A stretch of DNA of 64,000 bases from G032773895 sp965248935 (GCA_965248935.1 OZ252214.1:2976001-3040000); one strand, 5' to 3'. Counted from the stretch's first letter, positions 52,339 through 61,445 are shown. Notes: a model not told the origin generated them from the sequence alone. Numbers and translations: made by a program.

Positions 52339-52470
52339 TATCTGAAAGATGGTTCATATCCAATCGATAATAATGCGGCTGAACGGGCAATACGGCCTTT
52401 TACTCTAGGCAGAAAGAATTGGATGTGTGCAAAAAGTCAGGCGGGGGCGTTGGTTTGGCGTTTACAGTAA
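52339..52470 (+). pseudogene. IS66 family transposase, C-terminal fragment
   Basis: 43 codons, YLKDGSYPIDNNAAERAIRP then FTLGRKNWMCAKSQAGA, match the conserved DNNxAERAIRPxxxGRKNW region of IS66 TnpC. Nothing upstream of it survives; it abuts the IS200 right end. Confidence 0.85.
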
Positions 52471-52496
52471 AGTAGCTGGTACTTCCTTCTTTGGAT

Positions 52497-52762
52497 GCTT
52501 TGTGAAAACAAAGAATCGTTGCGGGTTTTATTATAACTGCATTTTTAATAATACGCTGAAAGCTGAGGTGATCAACACACCAACCTAAGAAAAATCGATC
52601 TTCTGGTTTTAGGTTCGAAGAGCGCTGCTGTTTTCTGGAAAGGATAAGCAGTTGCCTTCTTAGAGTGGCATTCTCAGCAACAATAGACCTAGCTCCGCCG
52701 GGTAACAGCAGACGGAAGAGTGTGCTCAATATGTGCCAAAGTATAAACATTCCATTTTTCAT
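52497..52762 (-). pseudogene. Integrase-core transposase, N-terminal fragment
   Basis: From ATG 52762: LFRLLLPGGARSIVAENATL then RRQLLILSRKQQRSSNLKPE, DRFFLGW and VIIKPATILCFHKA match the N-terminal helical part of an IS481/IS3-like integrase-type transposase seen widely in proteobacteria. Similarity ends at about 52497; the frame then runs antisense through the IS66 fragment. The catalytic DDE domain is missing. Confidence 0.7.
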
Positions 52763-53019
52763 GGCGAGTGATCATATTCGATAAAGATCCATATGACAAA
52801 TATTTGTGAGTAAGAGTATATTTAGGTAGAAATAATGATCCGCCAAGCACAGGGGAAATTCAGATTGCGTTGCCCTCAATTATCCGAACTCTCCTACAAA
52901 AATACAAAAGTGTGATTTTAGTACCAAATGAATTTATATAAAAGGTGATACTCTAGGCAATACGTGCTTTTCGATTGAGTATCAATTTATGTCGACCAAC
53001 GGATAGGAATCATTGCCTT

Positions 53020-55521
53020 ATGACTATTTCAAGAATGAATTTTTACCTATCTAATTTCGTAAAAAAAAATAACAAAGAGATCAATAAAAATAGCTGTTTT
53101 GGTTTCATTTTTACATGTTTATTAGTATTGCTCTCAGGTTGTGGCGGCGGTAGTAATACAAGCAAAAATGAACCTACTCCTCAAACTGATACCTCTCCCT
53201 CGGTCAACGTCCCCCCTACCGTCAGCGCTGGTGAAGATCAATCTGCCGATGAACAAACACAAATAACATTGAATGCAAGCGCCAGCGATAGTGATGGCTC
53301 AATTGTCTCCTATCAATGGAGCGAATTAGACGGCAATAGTTTATCAATCACTAGCCCAAACACCCAAAGTACCACAGTGATAATACCAACCATTCTCGAA
53401 ACCGATGGTGATCAAACCTACCTGATTCAGTTGACAGTCACCGACAACGATGGCCTAGTCGCAATTGATACCATTACCGTTACCGCATCAGCGATAAACA
53501 ATATACCAACTCTCACATTAGCGGACCAAACGGTCGAGTCAGGGTCTAGGGTAACATTAACGAGCAACGGGGGTGATTATGATGGTTCAATTGATAACTG
53601 GAACTGGCAACAGACAGCTGGATTACCTGTCACTTTAAATAATGCCAATGCTGTAACCGCTGACTTTATGGCTCCTCTTGTTGATACTGGTAGTAGCGCA
53701 GTAAATTTATTATTTTCCCTTACAGTAACTGATAACGAAGGCGCTGAAATATCCAAAAATCTCACTATTACGGTTAACCCAGGAGTCGACGTAAGTCTCC
53801 CGGTAGTTGCTAGAACACATTTCGATATACCGCCGGATGACTTTGGTGGCTCGATTGATTTTATAGATGCAATAATGTTGGCAAACTCGACAGGGGAAAC
53901 GCATACCATAACATTGGAGCGTTATCATGGCAGCGAAGGTGCTGTTTCCGTAAGCTACCAAAGCTATGGAGATTCACATACCAATATTGCAGGCTCTGTG
54001 TCGTGGGCTGCTGGAGAGATCGGTCGAAAATCATTTGAAATAACCATTCCTGCTCAGCAACAGCAAGGTGAGCACAAAGTGTATATTGACCTGAGTAATC
54101 CCACAGGTAATGCTCGGCTTGGACGCGATGACTTTTCCAGAATGTATATAATAACTGACAACGACTCCGAAGCCCCCAACGCTATTTGGGTTGATTCCTC
54201 AAATGGCAATAACCAAAATAACGGTTCCAAAAATTCTCCAGTAAAAACAATATCCGATGCGATCCTCAAAGCTGACGAAGCCTCTGTAAACACTGTTTAT
54301 TTAAAGTCTGGAATTTTTGACATGAGTAACGAAGTAATTATTGACAGTTTGGGTAGGCAAGGTTACGGCGTGCAATTAACAAAAAGAAGTGGAGAGAGTG
54401 ATAGATTAACTATTCGTTCTGCTCCCGGTCAGAGCGCTATTTTGGACGGAATAGATAACACTAACTATGATAGATATGGCTTTTTTGCCAATGAGCGTTC
54501 AGCAAATACAGGTGATTACATCACCCTATCCAATCTGACTATACGAAACGTGGTTGGTGGGCTGGTACACCGATATACGGATGCTAAAAATGTAATTATT
54601 TTAAATACCGACATTTCAAATTTGGATGGCCCTCGGGGGAATAATGTTTCCGGAGTGGCATTATGGGGAGTACTTTCAGGGATTATTTTTAACAATAAAA
54701 TCGATAAATCTCGTGTAGACGGTGAAAGAAACGGTAATGGCGCGTGTATTCAAACGTATTGGGGAAGAAATTTATTTATTCAGCAGAATACTTTAAGCGA
54801 CTGTTCCGATGGTATCTATCATAAAAGAAGCCCTCAAGACACCCAAGGAAATCAATTTACTTCTGCGATAATTAGAAGGAATCTGGTTAAAGATGTAAAC
54901 GGAGTGGTTCATTTTGGTATTCAAGGAGGCCAATCTCCGGGTCACTCATATTCATTAGTATCACAGAACATTTTTAAGCAATCTAATTCTGGTACATCTT
55001 TTAAGATAACTGCGGATACATCAATGGCTCTACCTGCTGGCCATCATAATGAATTTAGTCATAACCTACTTGACCGTCGACTTGTAACAAGTGATTACGC
55101 CTACCTTTCTGTCAAAAATCACCTAAATTCAATCATGTACGGCAATATTGTTTTAGACCGAGACAGTTCAAGATACTTACATCGATTTGAGTTTTACGCA
55201 TATGCACTCCCCGCAGATGATGATTTATTCGACTACATGGATTTTAATATTTTTGTTACGGACCAGGGGCGAGGCTTAATCTTTACCAAGGGCGGGTATA
55301 ACGATACTTTCGATCACGAAACAGCCAAAACATGGGGGATAGAAATCAATTCACCGATATTAGCTAACGATGACCTTGTTCGACTTCCTGCCAGTGACGA
55401 AGAGTTCTTCTCTGGAGATTTTCATATAACTCCCGGCTCCTCATGGGAAACATTTGCTCCTGGCTCTCTTCCTACAGGTCCCTACATTGATGGTAATGAG
55501 CAAATTGGAGCCGACTTTTAA
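53020..55521 (+). CDS. Lipoprotein with PKD-like, Calx-beta-like and beta-helix domains
   Basis: 833 residues from ATG 53020 (an in-frame start at 52975 lacks a ribosome binding site). Lipobox LLSGC at about 37-41 after a long basic n-region; a GGGS/Pro/Thr linker follows. Two PKD/REJ-like Ig domains (about 65-160 and 162-255, each ending LTVTDN-G), a Calx-beta-like domain (about 260-385), then a right-handed parallel beta-helix (from WVDSSNGNNQNNGSKNSP) with repeated NLTI/N-I-D turns. Typical of polysaccharide-binding or -degrading envelope proteins (pectate-lyase-like fold), but catalytic residues cannot be named. Flanked by IS remnants on both sides. Confidence 0.8.
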   Translation: MTISRMNFYLSNFVKKNNKEINKNSCFGFIFTCLLVLLSGCGGGSNTSKNEPTPQTDTSPSVNVPPTVSAGEDQSADEQTQITLNASASDSDGSIVSYQWSELDGNSLSITSPNTQSTTVIIPTILETDGDQTYLIQLTVTDNDGLVAIDTITVTASAINNIPTLTLADQTVESGSRVTLTSNGGDYDGSIDNWNWQQTAGLPVTLNNANAVTADFMAPLVDTGSSAVNLLFSLTVTDNEGAEISKNLTITVNPGVDVSLPVVARTHFDIPPDDFGGSIDFIDAIMLANSTGETHTITLERYHGSEGAVSVSYQSYGDSHTNIAGSVSWAAGEIGRKSFEITIPAQQQQGEHKVYIDLSNPTGNARLGRDDFSRMYIITDNDSEAPNAIWVDSSNGNNQNNGSKNSPVKTISDAILKADEASVNTVYLKSGIFDMSNEVIIDSLGRQGYGVQLTKRSGESDRLTIRSAPGQSAILDGIDNTNYDRYGFFANERSANTGDYITLSNLTIRNVVGGLVHRYTDAKNVIILNTDISNLDGPRGNNVSGVALWGVLSGIIFNNKIDKSRVDGERNGNGACIQTYWGRNLFIQQNTLSDCSDGIYHKRSPQDTQGNQFTSAIIRRNLVKDVNGVVHFGIQGGQSPGHSYSLVSQNIFKQSNSGTSFKITADTSMALPAGHHNEFSHNLLDRRLVTSDYAYLSVKNHLNSIMYGNIVLDRDSSRYLHRFEFYAYALPADDDLFDYMDFNIFVTDQGRGLIFTKGGYNDTFDHETAKTWGIEINSPILANDDLVRLPASDEEFFSGDFHITPGSSWETFAPGSLPTGPYIDGNEQIGADF

Positions 55522-55684
55522 AATGCTGAATTCAAACTTAAAGTGCATTGTCTTTCTTCTTCCGGTATGAGAATAGCTTCTTGCTGCTGATTTTTTGCGT
55601 GTCACTGGCGAATGCGCAATTTAAGGACAAACGGACTGTTGAAAGACTCCCCACCTTCTCAGATTTTCTAGGCTTAGTCCTTCT

Positions 55685-56080
55685 TTCTCTGAGCGAATGA
55701 CAACTTTGATTTATCGTGCTTTGAGCAAAGCCTATATGCTTAGGAGGCCGGTAGGAGGTTGCGTATTTCATAGTGACAGAGGATCTCAGTACACGAGTAA
55801 AGGTTTCCAAAAGCTTATTAAAAAGTTGAAGATGAGGTCGTCGATGGGTGACGTGGGTGCCTGCTGGGATAACGCGGTAGTGGAACGCTTCTTTACATGA
55901 TTGATTGGATACTGAAGGTTCAGCAAGCTATTCGTGAGCATATTAGAAAAGATGTTGCGGATTATATGAAATAGTACAACGTGGATAGATTGCATTCGGC
56001 TAATGGTGATATGTCGCCGGTTGAGTATGAAAATTTACCAATAAAAGTGTCCGGTAATAGTTGACCAGAACAGTATTTTT
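55685..56080 (+). pseudogene. IS3 family transposase OrfB, C-terminal fragment
   Basis: SERMTTLIYRALSKAYMLRR then VFHSDRGSQYTSKGFQKLI and GACWDNAVVERFF match the DDE integrase core of IS3 OrfB (second Asp and catalytic Glu regions). A TGA follows at 55898, after which the degenerate tail (YNVDRLHSANGDMSPVEYE) is in a shifted frame. The right IS end is probably the TGTCCGGTAATAGTTGACC region at about 56047-56067. The 5' half is missing. Confidence 0.85.
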
Positions 56081-56116
56081 AATTTATTCCAACGTATGGT
56101 CGTTTTTAGACAGAAC

Positions 56117-56420
56117 CTAATTAAATTCATGAGGGAGACTACCGGGTGACGCAATACTTGAGATTTTTGCGTTTAGTAAGGCCACCGCATCTGGAGGCAC
56201 AACGATCAGGCTAGAGTTCCAAATAAAATCTTTTATGCGTGTTTTTTCGAAAAGATTTTTGCCTCTAGCATTCCAAAGGGCCTCGTATACATATCCTTCG
56301 GAATATAACCACGTACCGGCCTGTTCTTTTAACTCATTTATGTAGAGTCACAGGGCAACAATGCCGTTGAGCGCATCGGCTTCTTTATTGGAATATTCTT
56401 CCGTGTATTGTAACAATTCT
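56117..56420 (-). pseudogene. Degenerate coding remnant, unknown family
   Basis: Minus-strand frame ending at TAG 56117-56119 that reads ELLQYTEEYSNKEADALNG, an internal stop, then INELKEQAGTWLYSEGYVYE, ALWNARGKNLFEKTRIKDFI and a tail ending SLPHEFN. The composition is protein-like but no start is found and no family recognised; possibly the 3' part of an effector or immunity gene. 56421-56737 upstream holds no convincing gene. Confidence 0.4.
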
Positions 56421-56737
56421 CAATAATAGGACAAAATGGCTTCTAATGTGCAGGACCCAAAACCGTCAGTTATTTCACGCCCACCATTCCGTAGTGAGAC
56501 ATTACTTTCAGTATGCGACTTACTTGCACTTTTTCACCTCTGCCTGCTAAAAAGTCATTGGCCAAAACTGGGCATTCTTCAATTCATCAAGACACACCCT
56601 GTCACAAGACAAGACAGCGACTGCGGTTATTAGGACAGCGTATTTGCACTTCTTAGGCAATACCGCGCATGGGGCTTTATAAACAAAAAACCACCTATAG
56701 TATTGCCGTTCTGATTTGTTCGCTTAGACGCTGGCGC

Positions 56738-57085
56738 TCATCGGTTCTCTAACTTAAGTACCGGGCGTTTCGGTTTACTACGCACGGTTGCGTCCTGTGT
56801 ACTAAAGCGGTTAGAGTCCGATGGGAACTGCTGAGTAGCATAACTACTGGGTTGATTAGCCGGTTGGCTGGCTGGTTGGCTGGCTGGTTGACTGATCGCT
56901 GGTTGAGCGCTCACGCCTCCCTTTTCTTTTTGTTTGCTTCGATAGATTTCTTCCCTGTCAACGGCTACATCTTTGGGTGCTTCTATGCCCATTTTTACTT
57001 GATTTCCGTTTATTCCAAGTGGAGCCACGACAACATGGTCACCAATGCGCAATATTTCACCAACTTTTCTAGTTAAAATTAACAT
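56738..57085 (-). CDS. CsrA-family RNA-binding protein with a repetitive C-terminal tail
   Basis: 115 residues from ATG 57085 (GGAAG 7 nt upstream). Residues 1-52 are a standard CsrA: MLILTRKVGEILRIGD, VKMGIEAPKDVAVDREEIY, with the RNA-binding Leu4/Arg6 edge and the Arg44-equivalent. Normal CsrA ends at about 60; here a 60-residue tail follows with QPASQPASQPANQPS repeats and a basic end (RSKPKRPVLKLENR). The tandem repeat is encoded by GGTTGGCTGGCT units. Likely an accessory CsrA paralogue; the tail's role is unknown. Confidence 0.82.
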   Translation of the reverse strand: MLILTRKVGEILRIGDHVVVAPLGINGNQVKMGIEAPKDVAVDREEIYRSKQKEKGGVSAQPAISQPASQPASQPANQPSSYATQQFPSDSNRFSTQDATVRSKPKRPVLKLENR

Positions 57086-57097
57086 ATTCACTTCCAA

Positions 57098-57600
57098 TTA
57101 CAATTGTTATTCATTGACAATTAAGCTTGAGAACCCTAGCTTAATTGTCTCGATTATTTCATTTAGTGTGTAGTTTTTATTCCATTTTTGGGGGAAACTC
57201 AGTTCCTTTGCTTTGCTATATTTGGCTTCCTACCTATTAGCTTCCTAACTTTTGGCTTCCTAACCATAACTAATTCGCATTCTTATACAGTATTAGACCT
57301 ATCCAATTTAGACCTATCCGATATTGATGATCTTGATTCTGCCCTATCGCGTATTCTATAGATCATACTGTACTTTGCACTTTTTTTATTTGAATTAGCG
57401 CAGGATACCAGCAACGTAAAAAAACAAAATACATACGCTCAATAATATTGCCTTTTCACGAAAAATTCACATAAATTTCCATTATGTTAAGGGTTAAGGC
57501 CCCTTTTTTAACGGTTTTTAGTTAGAACGCAAGCTGCAATTCAAAATAGACATGACTCCGGGGTGTTTCTTCTTGTAAGTCTTTGACTTCATCCATCATT
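57098..57600. other. Gene-free AT-rich region with short repeats
   Basis: About 500 bp without a credible frame. Short direct repeats: GGCTTCCTA in TTTGGCTTCCTA (57221-57232) and again at 57251-57262, with a related AGCTTCCTAAC between; TTAGACCTATCC at 57293-57304 and 57308-57319. Probably the regulatory region of the csrA-like gene plus eroded mobile DNA. Confidence 0.5.
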
Positions 57601-57607
57601 ACCTTGG

Positions 57608-57656
57608 CAGTAAAATGCCCACCCATACAGCACCAGTAAAATGCCCACCCATACAG
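57608..57656. repeat. 23-bp tandem direct repeat
   Basis: CAGTAAAATGCCCACCCATACAG occurs at 57608-57630 and 57634-57656 (written here as CAGTAAAATGCCC plus ACCCATACAG), separated by CAC. Perfect copies spaced 26 bp apart, a pattern seen as multiple transposase-binding repeats at ends of IS21/IS481-like elements or as an iteron-like site. Confidence 0.7.
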
Positions 57657-57710
57657 GAAGGCACAAACTGTTGCGGTTGACAGCTCGTACAAAATACAAA
57701 AAAGACTTTT

Positions 57711-57736
57711 CGCCTTGACACTAAGAAGGCGTTTTT
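57711..57736 (+). terminator. Terminator-like hairpin before the broken 92-aa gene
   Basis: CGCCTT (57711-57716) pairs with AAGGCG (57726-57731), followed by TTTTT (57732-57736) directly before ATG 57737. Confidence 0.5.
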
Positions 57737-57967
57737 ATGGTTAGTTGGCATGAATGCACCTATGAAGGCTTGGATTAATAGGCTCGCCCTTGCATCGAAA
57801 TCAGATTCACCCAAAGAAAAGATAGAGCGCTTTTTAATAGATTACGAAGAAGAAGCATATAACCGCTTTAACTGATGCAGTAAAAAACATTAGTCAATTA
57901 GAGGGTAATATAGGCTCAATTAGGGTAATCCCTTTTACTGAACGAGAGGAGCAAGGACTCAACCATG
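57737..57967 (+). pseudogene. 92-aa leader-family gene, twice frameshifted
   Basis: From ATG 57737 the frame reads MVSWHECTYE, matching the start MSDWYEGTME of the intact protein at 51417. A frameshift near 57767 moves to AWINRLALASKSDSPKEKIE and LIDYEEEAYNR; a second near 57873 moves to ALTDAVKNISQLEGNIGSI. All three blocks line up in order with the intact protein; the last 40 residues do not. The final stop overlaps the start of the AHH gene. Confidence 0.75.
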
Positions 57968-58633
57968 AGTAGAGCAGCCAAAACAGAAATACAGCCCCAT
58001 GAGTTAATGGTCAGCTTGGTGGATGTGATTAGAGAAACGAGCCAAGCCATTAACTATCAAGATATGAAAAAAATGGCGGGGCCACACCTTGATTCAGCTA
58101 TATAGGAAACAGTAAGACAGCAACAAGCCAATTCAGGGCTGTCTGATGCAGAAGTACAACGTATAGCGACGAAGTTATACGGACAAATGATGTCCCGAAA
58201 AAGTATTCAGGCACTATCAGCTTTATCTAAATACTGTGCTGAAGCCAGAGGCATGCCCCCTCAACAGCTTATGAGGGAAAAGCACAACTCGCGGCGACTC
58301 GGAAGGTTTATGCGGGTTGTAGGGGTTAGAAGGTTTCCTCATTTAGCCGCACATGCGGTAGTTAGCGGACAGCACTCGAAATCAAGAGCCACCCGGTTAA
58401 TATTAGCTAAGTTTGGGATTAGAATTGATGATCCAGACAACGGCGTATTTCTTCCGAAAAATAACAAGTATATTCCTCACATAGATATGCCAAAAGCTGT
58501 AAATCATGCCTCATTGCACTCCACCGAGTATTATGATGATGTTTATAGGGTTCTTAGTAGCGCTACCTCAGAGGTAGAATGCAGAGCTAGTTTAAAAATT
58601 ATTAGCAGGATTTTGCAAAACGGCGGATTTTAA
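57965..58633 (+). pseudogene. AHH-domain nuclease toxin gene with internal amber codon
   Basis: One frame from ATG 57965 (AAGGA 7 nt upstream) to 58633, interrupted by TAG at 58103-58105 (codon 47). Reading through gives about 222 residues: a helical N-terminal part and a C-terminal AHH-type HNH/ENDO VII nuclease (RFPHLAAHAVVSGQH, then GIRIDDPDNGVFLP and HASLHSTEYYDDVYR), a common polymorphic-toxin warhead. ATG 58187 would give a 148-aa product retaining the whole nuclease domain. Followed after 5 bp by a probable immunity gene. Either an inactivated toxin or a silent one with an internal start. Confidence 0.7.
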
Positions 58634-58638
58634 CACCT

Positions 58639-59202
58639 ATGAAAATATACGAGCTACGAGCAGATACTAATTACCAGTTTATGTATCCAGAGGATAGTGT
58701 CCACAACACGCTAGACTGGGAATTTAAAGCAAAGCCACTTATTGACATTTTGCCTAAGCAATTTAAGTCCTATTTTGAACAAGAGAAAAATAAACCTAGG
58801 CCAGATATTGCTCGCCTTGGAATGGCTACCTTCGCCACACGAAGTGAAGTTACAAGCAATTTTCTGGATATTTTGGAGCCAACTTGCGAGCTATTACCTT
58901 TTTGGATGGATAATGAACCTTGGTACTGTTGGAACGTCCTTAAAGTAGCTGACGCTATCGACGCAGAAGCTAGTAAGTGGCTATCAACTGAACCTGTAAG
59001 GGTGGGATTAAGCCAGCCAGCCTTTATTGAATCTAAGCTACCTAAAACCTCTATTTTTAAAACTCCTACGGATAATTACACCTCCATTTATTGTATTGAC
59101 CGCAGAGACAACGACGAGCAGATAGAGAACAACCTATTTTGTGCTGTAGCCTATCACGGCTATACAGGGCTGACATTTGAAGAAGTGTATTCCAACGAGT
59201 AA
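58639..59202 (+). CDS. Imm11/DUF1629-like immunity protein
   Basis: 187 residues, cytoplasmic, no TM. The pattern PDIARLGMATFATRSEVTSN then LDILEPTCELLPFWMDNEPW and WNVLKVADAIDAEAS matches the Imm11 (DUF1629, MXAN_0049-like) family, which is often encoded next to AHH nuclease toxins. It begins 5 bp after the AHH gene stop and is intact while the toxin carries a nonsense codon. It should bind and neutralise the cognate nuclease. Family assignment is by pattern memory, without a profile search. Confidence 0.65.
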   Translation: MKIYELRADTNYQFMYPEDSVHNTLDWEFKAKPLIDILPKQFKSYFEQEKNKPRPDIARLGMATFATRSEVTSNFLDILEPTCELLPFWMDNEPWYCWNVLKVADAIDAEASKWLSTEPVRVGLSQPAFIESKLPKTSIFKTPTDNYTSIYCIDRRDNDEQIENNLFCAVAYHGYTGLTFEEVYSNE

Positions 59203-59347
59203 GAGAAACACCAAATTAGAAACAATCAAAAGCCAGCCTAAAAGCGGGTTTTTTTGTTTTGGGTGTCGAAAAAGTGTCGAACTCAATGAACCAAATAGGC
59301 CGATAAATTGTTTCCAAGAATAACCGCGCCGCAAAGAAGGTGAAAAA

Positions 59348-60232
59348 TTGAAAGTAAAAGTACCCCCAATAAAATCTCAAGGAATAAAAACCAAGCTGGT
59401 TCCATGGATTAACAGCATTGTACCCGATGATTTTGAAGGACAATGGGTAGAACCCTTCATGGGAACAGGCGTTGTAGGGTTTAATATCGCACCGAAACAC
59501 GCCTTGATGTGTGATACCAACCCCCATTTAATCAATTTTTATCAAGCTATAAAAGACGGTCAAATAACACCGGAAGTAGTGCGTAAGTATCTAAATGATG
59601 AAGGCGCGCTGCTGCTGGAAAAAGGCGATGAACACTACTATGCCATACGGGAAAGATTTAATGACAAGCACCCGTCGCTTGACTTTCTCTTTGTAAACCG
59701 TTCAGGCTTTAATGGGATGATACGATTCAACCGAAAAGGTGGATTAAACATCCCCTTTTGTAAAAAACCTAATCGGTTTGCACAAGCGTATGTGACAAAA
59801 ATCGTAAATCAAGTTGATCATGTTTCACAATTACTGAAAGCAAAAGATTTTACCTTTAAGTGTCAGCCTTTCGACCAAACAATAGCCGAAGCAAAGTCTG
59901 GTGATATTGTCTATTGTGATCCACCTTACATAGATCGTCATGTGGACTATTACAATGGCTGGAATGGTGACAATGAACAAGAACTTTTTGATAGTGTAGA
60001 TAGTACTAAAGCACGATTCATTCTTTCCACATGGCACCATAACGATTTTAGAAAAAATGAGTATATTGAGTCGCTTTGGGATAAGTTCAATGTGTATACC
60101 CGCGAACACTTTTATCATGTGGGGGGTAGTGAAAAAAACAGAAATCCAATGATTGAAGCAATTATAACCAATTATGATGTTGCCGAAATGAAAGAAATTA
60201 AACAAGCTGAACAACTTCAGCTTATTGGCTAA
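59348..60232 (+). CDS. D12-class N6-adenine DNA methyltransferase (Dam/DpnIIA type)
   Basis: 294 residues from TTG 59348 with GAAGGTG 5 nt upstream. Motif X/I: PPIKSQGIKTKLVPWINSIV and WVEPFMGTGVVGFN (SAM binding), FVNRSGFNGMIRFNRKGG (target-recognition start), and catalytic motif IV DIVYCDPPYIDRH. MTases of this alpha class commonly methylate GATC-like sites. No matching DpnII/MboI-type endonuclease is next to it; a truncated nuclease-like gene follows 6 bp downstream. May be an orphan or the remains of a restriction-modification system. Confidence 0.88.
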   Translation: MKVKVPPIKSQGIKTKLVPWINSIVPDDFEGQWVEPFMGTGVVGFNIAPKHALMCDTNPHLINFYQAIKDGQITPEVVRKYLNDEGALLLEKGDEHYYAIRERFNDKHPSLDFLFVNRSGFNGMIRFNRKGGLNIPFCKKPNRFAQAYVTKIVNQVDHVSQLLKAKDFTFKCQPFDQTIAEAKSGDIVYCDPPYIDRHVDYYNGWNGDNEQELFDSVDSTKARFILSTWHHNDFRKNEYIESLWDKFNVYTREHFYHVGGSEKNRNPMIEAIITNYDVAEMKEIKQAEQLQLIG

Positions 60233-60238
60233 CTTGGA

Positions 60239-60955
60239 ATGGGCTCAGCATGTACAAAATCAATAAATCATCAAATAGCATCCAGTGGCTTTGACGATAC
60301 CCAAGAACGCCTTGACCTATTGGCACTGGACAAGCAAGGCGCGTTAGTCATTATCGAAAATAAATTAGATGATTCAGGCAAGGACGTTACATGGCAAGCC
60401 CTGAAATATGCGTCCTACTGTTCAGGGCTATCGAAAGCCAATATCACTAAGATTTATCAACAATACCTTGATGTGACCGAACCGGGCACCAATGCGGAAG
60501 AACGTATTTCTGACTTTATGGACGGTCAAGACTTTGAAGAAATTGTACTAAACAAGGGTGTGACGCAACGAATTATTTTGATAGCCGCCAAGTTCAGAAA
60601 AGAAGTGACCAGTACCGTGCTTTGGCTTATGAACTTCAAAGTTCACCTTCAGTGCTTTCGTGCAATACCGTTTGCTATGGGTGAAGAACTGTTCTTAAAT
60701 ATTGAACAGATTATTCCCACCCAAGACGCTGAAGACTACATGATAGGTATGGCGGAAAAAGCCCAAGACGATATTGAAAACCAAGCCAAACAGAAAACGC
60801 GGCACGTAATACGAAAAGAATTTTGGTCAAAGTTGATTCCGGCAATGAATGCTACCAGTTCCAAGTTATACCAGAACATTAACCCCGGCTTGCTTTCGGT
60901 TTTCTTTTTAAAGCTATGTATCACAAAAATAAGGTCATCGTATGTTGCAACGTAA
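60239..60955 (+). pseudogene. Truncated PD-(D/E)XK nuclease, DUF4268-like
   Basis: 238 codons. Residues about 16-60 (SSGFDDTQERLDLLALDKQG then ALVIIENKLDDSGKDV and WQALKYASYC) carry the D-X(n)-ExK nuclease core found in NucS-like DUF91/DUF4268 proteins. The usual N-terminal domain is missing, and the C-terminal DUF4268 part starts (RKEFWSKLIPAMNATSSKLY, QNINPG) but is cut off and replaced by unrelated residues. So both ends are truncated; the core may still be expressed. It begins 6 bp after the methyltransferase gene. Confidence 0.6.
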
Positions 60956-61193
60956 ACGACCCTATGGCTACAATTTCAATCGAGACTGAGCCCTTTGGTT
61001 TCCTCGGCCAGCAATTGGTTCAATTTGTCGAGAGTACAGTGCTTCATATTTTTAACTGCTAACTGCTTATTATAGCTGAATTACGCTTCATAGCCTTTGT
61101 GAAACACCTTGGTTCTGTTTGGTTTGATTAATACACTATCATCATCGCAGTGAGTATGCGCTGAATAGTAATCAGAGCCTGCCTCTAGATTTC

Positions 61194-61445
61194 TTAGAGA
61201 TCATATTCATCCTCCTCTTCTACTTGGTAAAGATCACCAGGAAGTGGTTCGGGTGCCATGAAGTATGGCTCAACAGTTTCGAGTTCAGACCACCAGACCT
61301 CTAGCTCAGCTGCGGACATAGATGGAAACCAAAACCACTTTCGATACCCATACTCTTCACCAAGTAAAACAACAAAATCTTCTTTGTATCTCTCTTCTAT
61401 TTCAGGCTTCATATTTTCGAATGTATAGTGCTTGATGTTATCCAC
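61194..61445 (-). CDS. Small acidic hypothetical protein
   Basis: 83 residues, very acidic and aromatic: MDNIKHYTFENMKPEIEERY, then YGYRKWFWFPSMSAAELEVW and a Glu/Asp-rich tail (VEEEDEYDL). No TM. About 150 bp farther left on the same strand (about 60977-61048) a stub reading MKHCTLDKLNQLLAEETKG has a similar opening, possibly a decayed relative. Acidic composition is reminiscent of immunity proteins, but nothing recognisable. The rest of 60956-61193 shows no gene. Confidence 0.5.
   Translation of the reverse strand: MDNIKHYTFENMKPEIEERYKEDFVVLLGEEYGYRKWFWFPSMSAAELEVWWSELETVEPYFMAPEPLPGDLYQVEEEDEYDL

Noticed and set aside
56436..56633. 65-codon plus-strand frame
   Set aside because: Has an ATG, but composition is not protein-like and it lies in eroded DNA next to a pseudogene.
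57221..57319. CRISPR-like short repeats
   Set aside because: Units are only 9-12 bp, irregularly spaced and not palindromic; no spacers or cas genes.
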